A DNA stretch of 64,000 nt from NCBI GenBank assembly GCA_009701575.1, contig WLJX01000003.1, positions 35,089 to 99,088 of the forward strand, given 5' to 3'. Shown in pieces: positions 15,370-23,561 of this stretch. Every line of letters starts with the position of its first letter. Positions within the stretch are counted from its first letter, which is position 1. This stretch comes from Actinomycetota bacterium. Lineage in GTDB: Bacteria; Actinomycetota; Actinomycetes; Nanopelagicales; Nanopelagicaceae. Under the pieces are notes generated by a model. The model was not told the origin of the DNA, searched no databases, and worked only from the letters and a program-made list of their open reading frames with translations. Position numbers and translations under genes: made by a program.

Positions 15370-16319
15370 TTCCGAGCTAAATCTGCCGCCCCAACAAGTC
15401 CGGCATCATTGCCAAGTTTTGCCGCAACAATTTCGGGAACTGGATGTTTACCAAGGAATGGCATCTCCCGCATCATCGCTTTTCTTGCGGGCTCCAATAA
15501 CAAATCGCCAGCATCAACAACCCCGCCACCGATAACAACAATTGAAGGATCGAAGAGCATCGATAAAGTTGCGATTCCTGCTCCGAGCCAATCTCCTGTT
15601 ATTGCAAGAACGTCAATTGCAATTTGATCACCATCGCGCGCTGCATCAGTTATGTGGCCACCCATTAGTCCTTCAATTGTGCCGTTACCTCGCGCCAATA
15701 ATTCCTTACCGCCGGCGGGATTTTTCGCAATCGCTTCTCGCGCATGACGCATTAACGCAGAACCCGATGCATAACGTTCAAAACAACCATTGATGCCACA
15801 TCCACATAATTCGCCATTTGGTACCACTCGCATATGGCCGAATTCCGCACCAGTTCCATTTGCACCGCGAAGTGGTTGGCCGTTAACAATTGCGGCGCCA
15901 CCAATTCCCGTTCCGACGGTAACCATAATTACATTTTCTAGGCCTTTACCAGCTCCATAAACCCGCTCTGCCCAGGCTGCACTATTTGCATCATTCTCGA
16001 CAACCGTTTTAACGCCACATAGTTTAAGAAGTGCGCTTGAAATATTTACGCCATCCCAATCTTTAATGTTTGGTGCGCCAAGCATGGTCGCGCGATCTGA
16101 TGAAACTAAACCGGCAGCTGAAATTCCAACGTGATCGACTTTGTGAGTTACTAAAAGTTCCAAAATAACTTCAGCAATACTTTCATTTAATTCGTTGCCA
16201 CCAGCTTTAGGCGTATCTTTTCTAAAGGTGCGAAGGATATTTCCACTTTGATCTACAACACCACCAAGAACTTTGGTGCCGCCAATATCTATTCCGATTG
16301 CTAGGTCTGAATTTGCCAA
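15366..16319 (-). CDS. ROK-family sugar kinase (glucokinase-like)
   Basis: The 317-residue kinase phosphorylates glucose or a related sugar with ATP or polyphosphate. The N-terminal phosphate loop IGIDIGGTKVLGG, the GTGIGGAA segment near residue 136, and the zinc-binding ROK motif CGCGINGCFERYASG are all intact. It starts at TTG 16319, 6 bp after the SRPBCC gene, so the two form an operon. It ends with a 4-bp overlap against the convergent esterase. The upstream SRPBCC and fadD15 neighbours repeat an actinobacterial order in which a glucokinase is common. Confidence 0.9.
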   Translation of the reverse strand: MANSDLAIGIDIGGTKVLGGVVDQSGNILRTFRKDTPKAGGNELNESIAEVILELLVTHKVDHVGISAAGLVSSDRATMLGAPNIKDWDGVNISSALLKLCGVKTVVENDANSAAWAERVYGAGKGLENVIMVTVGTGIGGAAIVNGQPLRGANGTGAEFGHMRVVPNGELCGCGINGCFERYASGSALMRHAREAIAKNPAGGKELLARGNGTIEGLMGGHITDAARDGDQIAIDVLAITGDWLGAGIATLSMLFDPSIVVIGGGVVDAGDLLLEPARKAMMREMPFLGKHPVPEIVAAKLGNDAGLVGAADLARN

Positions 16320-16325
16320 ATTAAA

Positions 16326-16763
16326 TTAACTCTCTAGTTTTGCTTTTAATTGGTTAAGTGCAAGGTCGATAGTTGAACGTTCTGCCTTCTGTCGCATCAT
16401 CGCAGGCACTGGCATTGAGAGTGCGACCGTTAATTCATAAGTAACTTTCGTGGTGTCATCTCCATTATCGATCAATTTATATGCGCCAGTCATCTCTGTT
16501 AAGAGATCAGCGTCATCTAATTCAAAGGTAATTTCGGCTGGCGCTTTGCTCCAGTCGTAATCGAGGATAACTCGGTCTTTCATAACCCCAGCATCAATTG
16601 AAATCTTCGCCTTAGTTGCGCGACCGGTTTCATCACTTTCTTGAACTTCTACGCTCTTAATGGCAGTGGACCAACTGGGATAGGCCGGTAGGTCGCTAAG
16701 GACCGTAATGACATCCGAAATCGCCGCTTCGATAGTTACAGAATTCTTTGAAATATCGCTCAT
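16326..16763 (-). CDS. SRPBCC-fold (polyketide cyclase/START-like) lipid-binding protein
   Basis: A 145-residue single-domain protein with the typical beta-rich SRPBCC pattern: an N-terminal strand with I-S-D-V-I-T-V-L-S-D-L-P-A-Y-P-S-W helix boundary, and a C-terminal long helix ending LNQLKAKLES. It probably binds a hydrophobic ligand and has no visible catalytic residues. It is divergent from the acyl-CoA synthetase gene (60 bp between starts) and upstream of the ROK kinase. The mycobacterial counterpart Rv2185c occupies the same position next to fadD15. Confidence 0.82.
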   Translation of the reverse strand: MSDISKNSVTIEAAISDVITVLSDLPAYPSWSTAIKSVEVQESDETGRATKAKISIDAGVMKDRVILDYDWSKAPAEITFELDDADLLTEMTGAYKLIDNGDDTTKVTYELTVALSMPVPAMMRQKAERSTIDLALNQLKAKLES

Positions 16764-16769
16764 GTCTAA

Positions 16770-16775
16770 ACTTTA
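16770..16775 (-). promoter_or_regulatory. -10 hexamer TAAAGT, leaderless promoter of the SRPBCC gene
   Basis: TAAAGT ends 6 nt before ATG 16763. Confidence 0.5.
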
Positions 16776-16810
16776 CCCAATATATCTTCCGAAAATACCT
16801 ACCTCGGCGA

Positions 16811-16816
16811 TAACCT
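16811..16816 (+). promoter_or_regulatory. -10 hexamer TAACCT, leaderless promoter of fadD15-like gene
   Basis: TAACCT ends 7 nt before ATG 16824. The divergent SRPBCC promoter lies 36 bp to the left. Confidence 0.5.
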
Positions 16817-16823
16817 TCGGCTT

Positions 16824-18608
16824 ATGGATCAATACACCGTCCCAGCAATCGTCCCGCCAGCAACTAAGGGGAATCTCTCAGACCTAGTCGCTGATCGTGC
16901 AGCAAATGAGCCAAATCGCATCACACTCTCCCGCCCTTTAGGCCAAGGTTGGCAAGGCGTAAGCGCTAAAGAATTTGATAGTGAAGTTCGCGCGGTGGCA
17001 AAAGGATTAATCGCGGCAAACATAAACGTTGGCGATCGAATCGCAATCATGGCTAAGACTCGATATGAATGGACAGTCTTAGATTTTGCAATTTGGTATG
17101 CCGGAGGTGTTTCAGTTCCAATTTATGAAACATCTAGTGCGGAACAAGTTGAATGGATTCTTGCCGATTCTGGAGCAGTTGCAATTATTGTTGAAACTCC
17201 ACAACATCGTGAAATTGTGAATCCCGTAATAACTTCAGCTTGTAAATCTATCTGGACTATAACTGATGGCGCACTCGATGAACTTTCAACACTTGGAAGT
17301 AAAATTTCAGAAAGCGATGTTGAAGCACGCAGAAAAACTCCAACTCCTGATTCACTAGCAACCCTTATTTACACATCTGGAACTACTGGGAAACCAAAAG
17401 GCGTTCAGTTAACCCATGGAAATTTTCTTTCAGAATGTGGAAATGTCGTTCAAGGAGCAAGTGATTTATTCTTGAAGCCTGGTGGTTCAACACTTCTATT
17501 CCTTCCAGTTGCACATGTCTTCGGCAGAATGGTCCAGGTCGGTGCAATTACTGCAGGACTACATCTCGCACATTGTGGCGATATCACAAGACTTCCAGCT
17601 GATCTTGGAACATTTAAGCCAACATTCGTGCTCGCCGTTCCAAGAATCTTTGAAAAAATTTACAACGGTGCCGAAGCAAAAGCTGAAGCAGCAGGCAAGG
17701 GCGCTATCTTCCGCAAAGCAGCAGCTATTGCAATCGCTTATAGCGAAGCACAAGATTCAAAAGAGAAGAACGTTGGACTTATCCTGAAGCATGCAATCTT
17801 CGACAAGCTCGTTTACTCCAAAATTAGAACTGGAATGGGCGGACGCGTTGAGGCTGCAATCTCTGGTGGAGCTCCACTTGGCGAGAGGCTTGGTCACTTC
17901 TATCGTGGCGCCGGAATAAATATTTTGGAAGGTTATGGCTTAACTGAAACAACTGCAGGCGCAACGTTGAATTTAACTTCTGCGCAACGTGTTGGATCAG
18001 TAGGACGCCCACTTCCTGGAACGACAATAAAAATTGCTGAAGATGGCGAAGTTCTTATTAAAGGTGCAATTGTGATGAATGGCTATTGGCAGAACGATGC
18101 CGCCAACAGTGAAGTCTTTACAAGCGATGGTTTCTTTAAGAGTGGCGATCTTGGAACTATCGATCATCAAGGTTTCTTATCAATAGTTGGTCGCAAGAAA
18201 GAGTTGATTGTTACATCGGGTGGAAAGAATGTTGCCCCAGCAGTTCTCGAAGATCGAGTACGCGCACATCCGCTGGTAAGCCAGTGCATGGTTGTTGGAG
18301 ATAACAAACCGTTTATTGCTGCTCTAGTAACGATTGATCCGGATGCAATCAAGGGTTGGACGGTTGCGAATAAGAAAGAGGGCGCAACAATCGCTGACTT
18401 AACTAAGGATCCAGATTTACTTTCAGTAATCCAGACCGCTATCGATGAGGCCAATAAGGCTGTAAGTCGTGCAGAATCAATTCGTAAGTTCACGATCCTG
18501 TCTACTGATTTCACTATTCCGGGCGGCCAACTGACAGCAAAACTTTCTGTGAAGCGACATGTTGTCGCCCAGGAATTTGCAGGGGAAATCGAAGCTCTCT
18601 TTACGTGA
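16824..18608 (+). CDS. fadD15: long-chain fatty-acid CoA ligase (FadD15-like)
   Basis: The 594-residue AMP-forming ligase activates long-chain fatty acids to acyl-CoA. It shows the ATP-binding P-loop TLIYTSGTTGKPKGVQLTHG, the VPRIFEKIYNGAE segment typical of eukaryote-like long-chain synthetases, GYGLTET, and the motif SGDLGTIDHQGFLSIVGRKKELI. It is cytosolic or membrane-peripheral and feeds both the fadA-fadB pair and lipid synthesis. The following LuxR-type gene overlaps it by 4 bp (GTGA), implying translational coupling. The order matches the mycobacterial Rv2187 neighbourhood. Confidence 0.92.
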   Translation: MDQYTVPAIVPPATKGNLSDLVADRAANEPNRITLSRPLGQGWQGVSAKEFDSEVRAVAKGLIAANINVGDRIAIMAKTRYEWTVLDFAIWYAGGVSVPIYETSSAEQVEWILADSGAVAIIVETPQHREIVNPVITSACKSIWTITDGALDELSTLGSKISESDVEARRKTPTPDSLATLIYTSGTTGKPKGVQLTHGNFLSECGNVVQGASDLFLKPGGSTLLFLPVAHVFGRMVQVGAITAGLHLAHCGDITRLPADLGTFKPTFVLAVPRIFEKIYNGAEAKAEAAGKGAIFRKAAAIAIAYSEAQDSKEKNVGLILKHAIFDKLVYSKIRTGMGGRVEAAISGGAPLGERLGHFYRGAGINILEGYGLTETTAGATLNLTSAQRVGSVGRPLPGTTIKIAEDGEVLIKGAIVMNGYWQNDAANSEVFTSDGFFKSGDLGTIDHQGFLSIVGRKKELIVTSGGKNVAPAVLEDRVRAHPLVSQCMVVGDNKPFIAALVTIDPDAIKGWTVANKKEGATIADLTKDPDLLSVIQTAIDEANKAVSRAESIRKFTILSTDFTIPGGQLTAKLSVKRHVVAQEFAGEIEALFT

Positions 18609-19153
18609 AAACCGCTCGTGATTTACACGACGACATAAGTGAAGAACTTTCGGCAATCTGCAATATCTTAGATTCCTTGGCCGGAAGGTCTGACTCGTCC
18701 TCGGCTGATAGAACCAATTTTCGCTTGATTAGAAACCAGGTCACCAAACTCTGCGACCTACTGAACGCAGATATTCCGTTGATAGCGGAGAAGTCGAAGA
18801 CTGTATTCTCAATTGAGATTCGTAATGCGATATCTGAGATAAATAATTCACTTGATAGTTTTAGCGAGCTCGGTGAAACGCTAATGGAATTACGGAATAA
18901 TTTGAATTTTCCCAAATATTTTCTCGATGAGTCCATAAAGAATCAGAAAATTCTCACTCCGCTAACTAAACGCGAGCGTGAAGTTCTACTCCTCCTGCCT
19001 CGCGGTATCACGGCCAAAGCAATGGCGAGTGAACTTTTCTTAACGGAAGCAACAATCAAAAGTCACTTGGCATCTATCTATCGAAAATTCGAAGTTGTAA
19101 ATCGAACTCAAGCTATTGCTATCGGTATTGAGAATAAACTTTTAGCCTTTTAA
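18605..19153 (+). CDS. LuxR-type transcriptional regulator with helical N-terminal domain
   Basis: The 182-residue protein has about 110 residues of predicted helix (acidic and Leu-rich, no receiver Asp pattern), then a LuxR HTH: LTKREREVLLLLPRGITAKAMASELFLTEATIKSHLASIYRKFEV, about residues 119-164. The start GTG overlaps the stop of fadD15 as GTGA, so it is translated from the same message, and a role in controlling fatty acid activation or the neighbouring envelope genes is plausible. Its 3' end overlaps the convergent glycosyltransferase gene by 12 bp. The N-terminal part resembles a histidine-kinase dimerisation helix but has no conserved His box that I can assign. Confidence 0.72.
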   Translation: MKTARDLHDDISEELSAICNILDSLAGRSDSSSADRTNFRLIRNQVTKLCDLLNADIPLIAEKSKTVFSIEIRNAISEINNSLDSFSELGETLMELRNNLNFPKYFLDESIKNQKILTPLTKREREVLLLLPRGITAKAMASELFLTEATIKSHLASIYRKFEVVNRTQAIAIGIENKLLAF

Positions 19154-20293
19154 CACTTCTGCGAATTTCTTTCCCCATAAATCCCAATTCCAATTATTGA
19201 CCGCCCAGATACGACCACTTGCGCCATATTCTTTAGCCTTAGCGGAATCTGAGAGAAGTTCTATACAAGCATCCGCAATCTCACAAACGCTTCTTCCATC
19301 GACAACTAAACCGGTCTTACCAATTTGAACTGCATCTGGCGCGCCACCTGAATCCCCAGCAATTACTGGAAGTCCACAAGACCCAGCCTCAAGATAAACA
19401 ATTCCTAGGCCTTCGACTTCTAAACCAGCGAGCCTTGATCTAGATGGAGAAACAAAGACATCACCGAGCAGGATGTGGTTTGGAAGTTGGTCGTAGGTAA
19501 TACGTCCAAGCATTTTTACATCATTCGAGAGGTTAAGTCTTTCGATCTCTCGCTTTAAAAATTTTTCACGTGGGCCGCTGCCAATTATTAGAAGTAGACC
19601 ATCTGGAATGGCCTTCTTTATTGCTGGCATGGCCGCTATTAACTTGTCTTGTCCCTTACGGTGCACCAATCGACCTACGCAAATAAGTGTCGGTCGGTTA
19701 CCAATTTGGTATTTCGTTAGCAACTCTGCCGGTTTGTCTCCAGGTATGAAGAATTGTGTTGAAATTCCGGGAGCTATTTGTACAAGCGAAACTCGCCCTC
19801 CAACTGATTTCGAAATTGCAGATTTAGTAAATTCTCCGAGGTAGGTGAGAACATCACAAGAGTTACCGATTCGTCGCATTGCAAGATTGAAAGGTGGAAC
19901 TTTCGCCCACCAGACTTCATGTCCATGAGTTAGTGCGACAATTCGCGTGGCTCCAGCTTTGCGTAAGTTTGGCGCCATTAAAGCGAGTGGCGCCGATGCG
20001 CCGAACCAGATTGTCTTTGAATTATGGACTTTCATTATTCGCTTGATCGAACTTATGACTCTTGGAGTTGGTAAGAGGATTTTTGATCTGTCACGGTAAA
20101 TTACTACTCCAAATTTATTCTGCAATCCAAGATCAAATTCGGTATCTCCAGCTTGCGAAGAGGTGTAAATCGCAATCTCTGAACCATCTAACTTTTCAAG
20201 TAATCCAAGAATAAAGGTCTCAATGCCGCCAGATCTTGGTCCCAAATCATTGGTGACAAGAAGAATCTTGCGGTCATTAGATTCGGCGGGCAC
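19142..20293 (-). CDS. pimB: GT4-family mannosyltransferase, PimB-like
   Basis: The 383-residue GT-B glycosyltransferase has the N-terminal acceptor-domain glycine loop TNDLGPRSGGIETF. The GT4 donor site appears as VGRLVHRKGQDKL, and the E-x7-E motif as EGLGIVYLEAGSCGLPVIA. It resembles actinobacterial PimB', which adds the second mannose to phosphatidylinositol monomannoside using GDP-mannose at the cytoplasmic membrane face. The inositol supply would come from ino1 in this window. The start GTG 20293 overlaps the end of the NlpC/P60 gene by 17 bp. The same order (NlpC, PimB, FadD15) occurs in mycobacteria. Confidence 0.85.
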   Translation of the reverse strand: MPAESNDRKILLVTNDLGPRSGGIETFILGLLEKLDGSEIAIYTSSQAGDTEFDLGLQNKFGVVIYRDRSKILLPTPRVISSIKRIMKVHNSKTIWFGASAPLALMAPNLRKAGATRIVALTHGHEVWWAKVPPFNLAMRRIGNSCDVLTYLGEFTKSAISKSVGGRVSLVQIAPGISTQFFIPGDKPAELLTKYQIGNRPTLICVGRLVHRKGQDKLIAAMPAIKKAIPDGLLLIIGSGPREKFLKREIERLNLSNDVKMLGRITYDQLPNHILLGDVFVSPSRSRLAGLEVEGLGIVYLEAGSCGLPVIAGDSGGAPDAVQIGKTGLVVDGRSVCEIADACIELLSDSAKAKEYGASGRIWAVNNWNWDLWGKKFAEVLKG

Positions 20294-21296
20294 CGTAAAA
20301 ACTTAGTGAACCAAAATTGGGAGTGAACGTCATAATTTTTACTCGAGAACCAGGTTTTGGAGCATTCACCATTCGACCTTTACTTATATAGATCCCTACA
20401 TGCGAGATATATCGGTTTCGACCAAAAAAGACTAAATCTCCGGGCTTCAATTGATTTAGCGCTATGCGTTTGCCGTATCTTGATTGGGCGGCTGCGGAAT
20501 GGGGAAGCGATACACCCGCTGCACCAAATGCTCTCATCGTTAATCCACTGCAATCCCAGAGGGTTGGTCCTGCAGCTCCATAAACATATCGATCACCCAT
20601 TTGCTTAATGGAGAAACGAAGCGCAATTGAGCCGCGGCCAGAACCAAGGTTAGATTTTGCGGCCAGCGCTTTCGATGCTCTTTGATCCGCATTCTCAGCA
20701 TCGGCATTTAATTTTGCGAGTCGTGCGCGTTCGGCCTTCGAAAGTGAGTTAAATAATTTCTCGGCCGATGCTAACTTATCTTTTACTGATTTCTCTTGGG
20801 CTAGATATCTTTCTTGTGCCCTCTTAGCCAGCGTCAATTTGTCATTCACGGTTAATGAGGTGGCGGTCAATCTCTGTTTAGCAACACTATATTTCTTCAG
20901 GGCTAGTGATTGTTTTCTTGTTACGGACTCTAGAGATCCAGCTGCCGCTAAGAAAAGTTTAGGGTCTGATGAGAAAAGTAGTTCAAGGCTGCGACTCATA
21001 GATCCATTTTTATATTGTTCGCTCGCAATCGCACCGAGCGAGTTTTTAAATTTTGCAACTGTTGCGGCATCAGCAGCCACTTGGCGTTGTACCGATTGAA
21101 GTTTTCTGGTTAAAGAGGCATATTCAACTTTCGCCGCTTGTGCCGCTTCACCTGCGGTCGCTGCCTGTTCTTGCAAAATTCGAATCTTGGTACGAACATC
21201 ATTAAGCGTAGGTGCTGCGTTTGCTGTAGAAGTTGGGAGTAACGAAATAGCCAATACAGCGCTAAGAATCTGCGCAACTATCTTCAGCAATTTCAT
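20277..21296 (-). CDS. secreted NlpC/P60 peptidoglycan endopeptidase with coiled-coil
   Basis: The 339-residue protein starts with a signal peptide (MKLLKIVAQILSAVLAISLLPTSTANA). A long Ala/Lys-rich coiled coil (about 30-200) and a C-terminal NlpC/P60 domain follow. The domain has catalytic Cys in WDCSGLTMRAF and His in SHVGIYI; the third polar position is in MVNAPKPG, where Asn replaces the more usual His. It should cut peptide stems of peptidoglycan during division, like RipA/RipD-type enzymes. The ORF track begins at 21332, but ATG 21296 is preferred: it begins the signal peptide and follows TACCCT by 6 nt. Confidence 0.9.
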   Translation of the reverse strand: MKLLKIVAQILSAVLAISLLPTSTANAAPTLNDVRTKIRILQEQAATAGEAAQAAKVEYASLTRKLQSVQRQVAADAATVAKFKNSLGAIASEQYKNGSMSRSLELLFSSDPKLFLAAAGSLESVTRKQSLALKKYSVAKQRLTATSLTVNDKLTLAKRAQERYLAQEKSVKDKLASAEKLFNSLSKAERARLAKLNADAENADQRASKALAAKSNLGSGRGSIALRFSIKQMGDRYVYGAAGPTLWDCSGLTMRAFGAAGVSLPHSAAAQSRYGKRIALNQLKPGDLVFFGRNRYISHVGIYISKGRMVNAPKPGSRVKIMTFTPNFGSLSFYGARRI

Positions 21297-21302
21297 TCGA
21301 GA

Positions 21303-21308
21303 AGGGTA
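21303..21308 (-). promoter_or_regulatory. -10 hexamer TACCCT, leaderless promoter of the NlpC/P60 gene
   Basis: TACCCT ends 6 nt before ATG 21296. This spacing decides the start over the upstream candidate at 21332. Confidence 0.5.
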
Positions 21309-21370
21309 ACCAGTGGGCGTACCCGAGTTCAAATATTTCGGAGATTTACGCTTGATTTAGGCGTGTACGA

Positions 21371-21547
21371 CTAATTCACATAGCGAAGTGGCGGGACTAA
21401 CCCTTTCTCAGAGAGAACTGAGAGCGCAGTAATTTGGCTATTTGAAATTTCACTTGCTGGAGCAGCAGTGATGTTTAGGAGAACAGATACAACGCAATCA
21501 TCACAAGAGATGTCGCGCATGGTGCAGGTCTGGCAATCGATGATCAT
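21371..21547 (-). CDS. small Cys-rich conserved actinobacterial protein
   Basis: A 58-residue protein beginning MIIDCQTCTMRDISCDDCVVSVLLNI. Two CxxC pairs (Cys5/Cys8 and Cys15/Cys18) suggest a zinc or redox site. The rest is a short helix rich in Ser and Leu ending LVPPLRYVN. The CQTC-x6-CDDCVV pattern resembles a small uncharacterised protein I have seen near lipid and wall genes in other Actinobacteria. The ORF track starts at 21610, but ATG 21547 is preferred because it directly precedes the conserved motif and has TATCAT 7 nt upstream. It diverges from the RibD-like gene across 42 bp. Confidence 0.68.
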   Translation of the reverse strand: MIIDCQTCTMRDISCDDCVVSVLLNITAAPASEISNSQITALSVLSEKGLVPPLRYVN

Positions 21548-21554
21548 GTCAAAA

Positions 21555-21560
21555 ATGATA
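21555..21560 (-). promoter_or_regulatory. -10 hexamer TATCAT, leaderless promoter of the Cys-rich small protein gene
   Basis: TATCAT ends 7 nt before ATG 21547. It faces the divergent TACGGT element 18 bp away. Confidence 0.5.
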
Positions 21561-21577
21561 AATCGGACCACTGACAC

Positions 21578-21583
21578 TACGGT
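21578..21583 (+). promoter_or_regulatory. -10 hexamer TACGGT, leaderless promoter of the RibD-like gene
   Basis: TACGGT ends 6 nt before ATG 21590, favouring that ATG over the TTG at 21584 used by the ORF track. Confidence 0.5.
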
Positions 21584-21589
21584 TTGTCC

Positions 21590-22105
21590 ATGAGCTTCGT
21601 TCCCAACCAAGTTATGGCCAACTTAGTTATGGGCAGCGATGGCAGCACCACGCTAGACGGTAGCTCCAAAACGCTGAGCTCCCCCCAAGACCGGCTCAGG
21701 TTTCATGAACTTCGCGCGCAAGCGTCGGCCATTCTTATCGGTGGGAACACTGCCAGAAACGAACCTTATGCGACCACTCCGTTGCCCCTAGTTGTAATTT
21801 CCAGAACTGGCGAGATTCCAGAGAGCGTTCTAGCCAATCCCTTACTTCATCTTTGGCAACTAGACCCAGTAAGTGCGATTCAAAGAGCCCACATTGAGTT
21901 TGGTGAAAAAATCTTGGTGGAGGGTGGGATTGAAATCCTTAAGGAATTATTGGCGGCCGACGTAATCGATCAACTGTTTTTAACAATTAGTGAGAAAACT
22001 GGTGGCGAAAATATTTATGATTTAAGTGCGCTCACTAGAAATTTCACTGTTGAATCTAGCGAGAAGTTTGGGAATGAAACGCTCTTAAAATTGCTTAGAA
22101 ATTAA
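21590..22105 (+). CDS. RibD C-terminal-domain reductase family protein
   Basis: The 171-residue protein has the dihydrofolate-reductase-like fold of the RibD reductase domain: MANLVMGSDGSTTLDGSS, then LRAQASAILIGGNTARNEPY and ILVEGGIEILKELLAADVIDQLFL. It lacks the deaminase domain of bifunctional RibD. The family size is usually about 220-250 residues, so this is a compact version. A homologue (Rv2671) lies in the corresponding region in Mycobacterium. The reaction is probably NADPH-dependent reduction of a pyrimidine or related compound, but its role in riboflavin synthesis is not established. It overlaps the convergent DMT gene by 4 bp. Confidence 0.8.
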   Translation: MSFVPNQVMANLVMGSDGSTTLDGSSKTLSSPQDRLRFHELRAQASAILIGGNTARNEPYATTPLPLVVISRTGEIPESVLANPLLHLWQLDPVSAIQRAHIEFGEKILVEGGIEILKELLAADVIDQLFLTISEKTGGENIYDLSALTRNFTVESSEKFGNETLLKLLRN

Positions 22106-22941
22106 CCTATAGAAATTAGTGATACACCAGAGACGGCTAAGAAGACTCCCAAATATTGCACCTTATGAAGGCGCTCGTGGAGAAATTTAAAAGCAAGTAG
22201 CGCTGTAACAATTGGAAAGAGCGAACCAAAAACCATCGCAACAGAAACTAATCCCTTAGTAGTTGCAACTCCAAGTAAGAGGTTGGCAACAAAATCTGTA
22301 GCTCCGATAATTATCAAAATCCGCAAATCTGCAATTCCAAATCCACCAATTGTTTTGAATCGTAGTGCAATCAAAATACAGACAGTTACTGATGCTACGC
22401 GCATCGAAGTCATAGTTAAGAGCGAACTTGTCTTAGAGCCTTGTGCCATAAGAGTTAGTGCAATACCAAAACCAAGTGCAGCACCAAGTCCAAAGAGAAG
22501 TGGTTTTACTGGAAGCCCGTTAACAATATCTGGGCCAGATGCACAGAAGGCACCAACAATCGCTATGGCCATTCCAAAAACTTGAATTCCTGTTGGTCGC
22601 TCTCCGGAAATAAAGGCCACTGATAGCGGGATGACTGCGCTCAAAGTACTTATCGGAGAGACAACTCCCATCCGACCAGTTGATAGTCCTGAGTAGAAAG
22701 AGACGAGCCCAAAGAAACCAGCAATACCCGCTCCGAGTGCAGGTAAGAAATAACCATTCCAACTCAAATTCGGTGCCAGATAAGAACCGGAAACCAAAAC
22801 TAAAATCAAACCAAGGATCAATCCGAATGCTTGTGACATTCCAGTAACTGCAATTGCTTTAAAGCGCTTTGAAAGATTGCCGCCCAAGAAATCAGCTGTC
22901 CCCCAGAGAACGCTTGAAAGGAGAGCAAGGATTGAAGCCAT
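22102..22941 (-). CDS. EamA/DMT-superfamily transporter
   Basis: A 279-residue membrane protein with about ten hydrophobic helices arranged as two EamA repeats (SSVLWGTADFLGGNLSKRF in the first; LRILIIIGATDFVANLLLGVAT in the second). The family exports metabolites or drugs; no substrate can be assigned. ATG 22941 is preceded by TAGCCT at 6 nt, indicating a leaderless message. Its promoter is divergent from that of DUF3000 with 80 bp between starts. Confidence 0.85.
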   Translation of the reverse strand: MASILALLSSVLWGTADFLGGNLSKRFKAIAVTGMSQAFGLILGLILVLVSGSYLAPNLSWNGYFLPALGAGIAGFFGLVSFYSGLSTGRMGVVSPISTLSAVIPLSVAFISGERPTGIQVFGMAIAIVGAFCASGPDIVNGLPVKPLLFGLGAALGFGIALTLMAQGSKTSSLLTMTSMRVASVTVCILIALRFKTIGGFGIADLRILIIIGATDFVANLLLGVATTKGLVSVAMVFGSLFPIVTALLAFKFLHERLHKVQYLGVFLAVSGVSLISIG

Positions 22942-22947
22942 TGGATG

Positions 22948-22953
22948 AGGCTA
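22948..22953 (-). promoter_or_regulatory. -10 hexamer TAGCCT, leaderless promoter of the EamA transporter gene
   Basis: TAGCCT ends 6 nt before ATG 22941. Confidence 0.5.
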
Positions 22954-23009
22954 ATACAGACCACAGTAAAAGTTGCTCGCGCCTTCCTCGGTAACCGGGA
23001 TAAACGCCT

Positions 23010-23015
23010 TACCCT
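23010..23015 (+). promoter_or_regulatory. -10 hexamer TACCCT, leaderless promoter of the DUF3000-RNase D unit
   Basis: TACCCT ends 6 nt before ATG 23022. Confidence 0.5.
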
Positions 23016-23021
23016 TTTCAC

Positions 23022-23561
23022 ATGGACGTGAATTTCGAGGAAATTACCACTTCAATTCGCGCTATTAAGCCAAGATCTGAAATTCTCTTAGAAGAAGTTC
23101 CTGCCCCTCAAAAACTCGCACCATATGCATTTGCAATGACTGCGGATGTTTTAGAAGATGCCGCAACTGGACGCTTTGTATTGCTCCATGATCCAGATGG
23201 TCAAGAGGGCTGGTCTGGAAAATATAGATGCGTAACTTTCGTACGTGCTGCAATTGATAACGAAATGGCTGCAGATCCAATGCTATGTAATATCGGCTGG
23301 ACCTGGTTAATGGAATCGCTTAAAGCAAATGGTTGTGATTACACCGCACCAAGTGGAACAGTTACAAAAGTTGCCAGTGCATCTTTTGGAACGCTAGAAA
23401 ATTTGGATGAAGATAGCGAATTAGAAGTGAGAGCTTCTTGGACACCAACATCAGGTAAAAATATTGCAGACCATATTCGTGCCTGGGTTGAGCTCTTGGA
23501 AATGTCGGCCGGACTTGCACCGATTCCAGATGGTGTAACCCAGCTAAGTCGCAGTAGATAA
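23022..23561 (+). CDS. DUF3000-family protein
   Basis: The 179-residue protein matches the actinobacterial family DUF3000 in its composition and in its position directly upstream of RNase D (as Rv2680-Rv2681). It is soluble, acidic and contains no obvious catalytic motif; a central segment reads CNIGWTWLMESLKANGCDY. The stop codon overlaps the RNase D start by one base (TAATG), so the pair is translationally coupled. The function is unknown, but the tight pairing suggests an RNA-processing partner. Confidence 0.82.
   Translation: MDVNFEEITTSIRAIKPRSEILLEEVPAPQKLAPYAFAMTADVLEDAATGRFVLLHDPDGQEGWSGKYRCVTFVRAAIDNEMAADPMLCNIGWTWLMESLKANGCDYTAPSGTVTKVASASFGTLENLDEDSELEVRASWTPTSGKNIADHIRAWVELLEMSAGLAPIPDGVTQLSRSR

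Noticed and set aside
20277-20293. Frameshift between NlpC/P60 and the glycosyltransferase
   Set aside because: The 17-bp overlap joins two complete, differently framed proteins with normal ends; overlaps of this size recur in the window.
21297-21332. N-terminal extension MNSGTPTGYPSR of the NlpC/P60 protein
   Set aside because: It would precede a normal signal peptide; the promoter spacing and signal peptide both favour ATG 21296.
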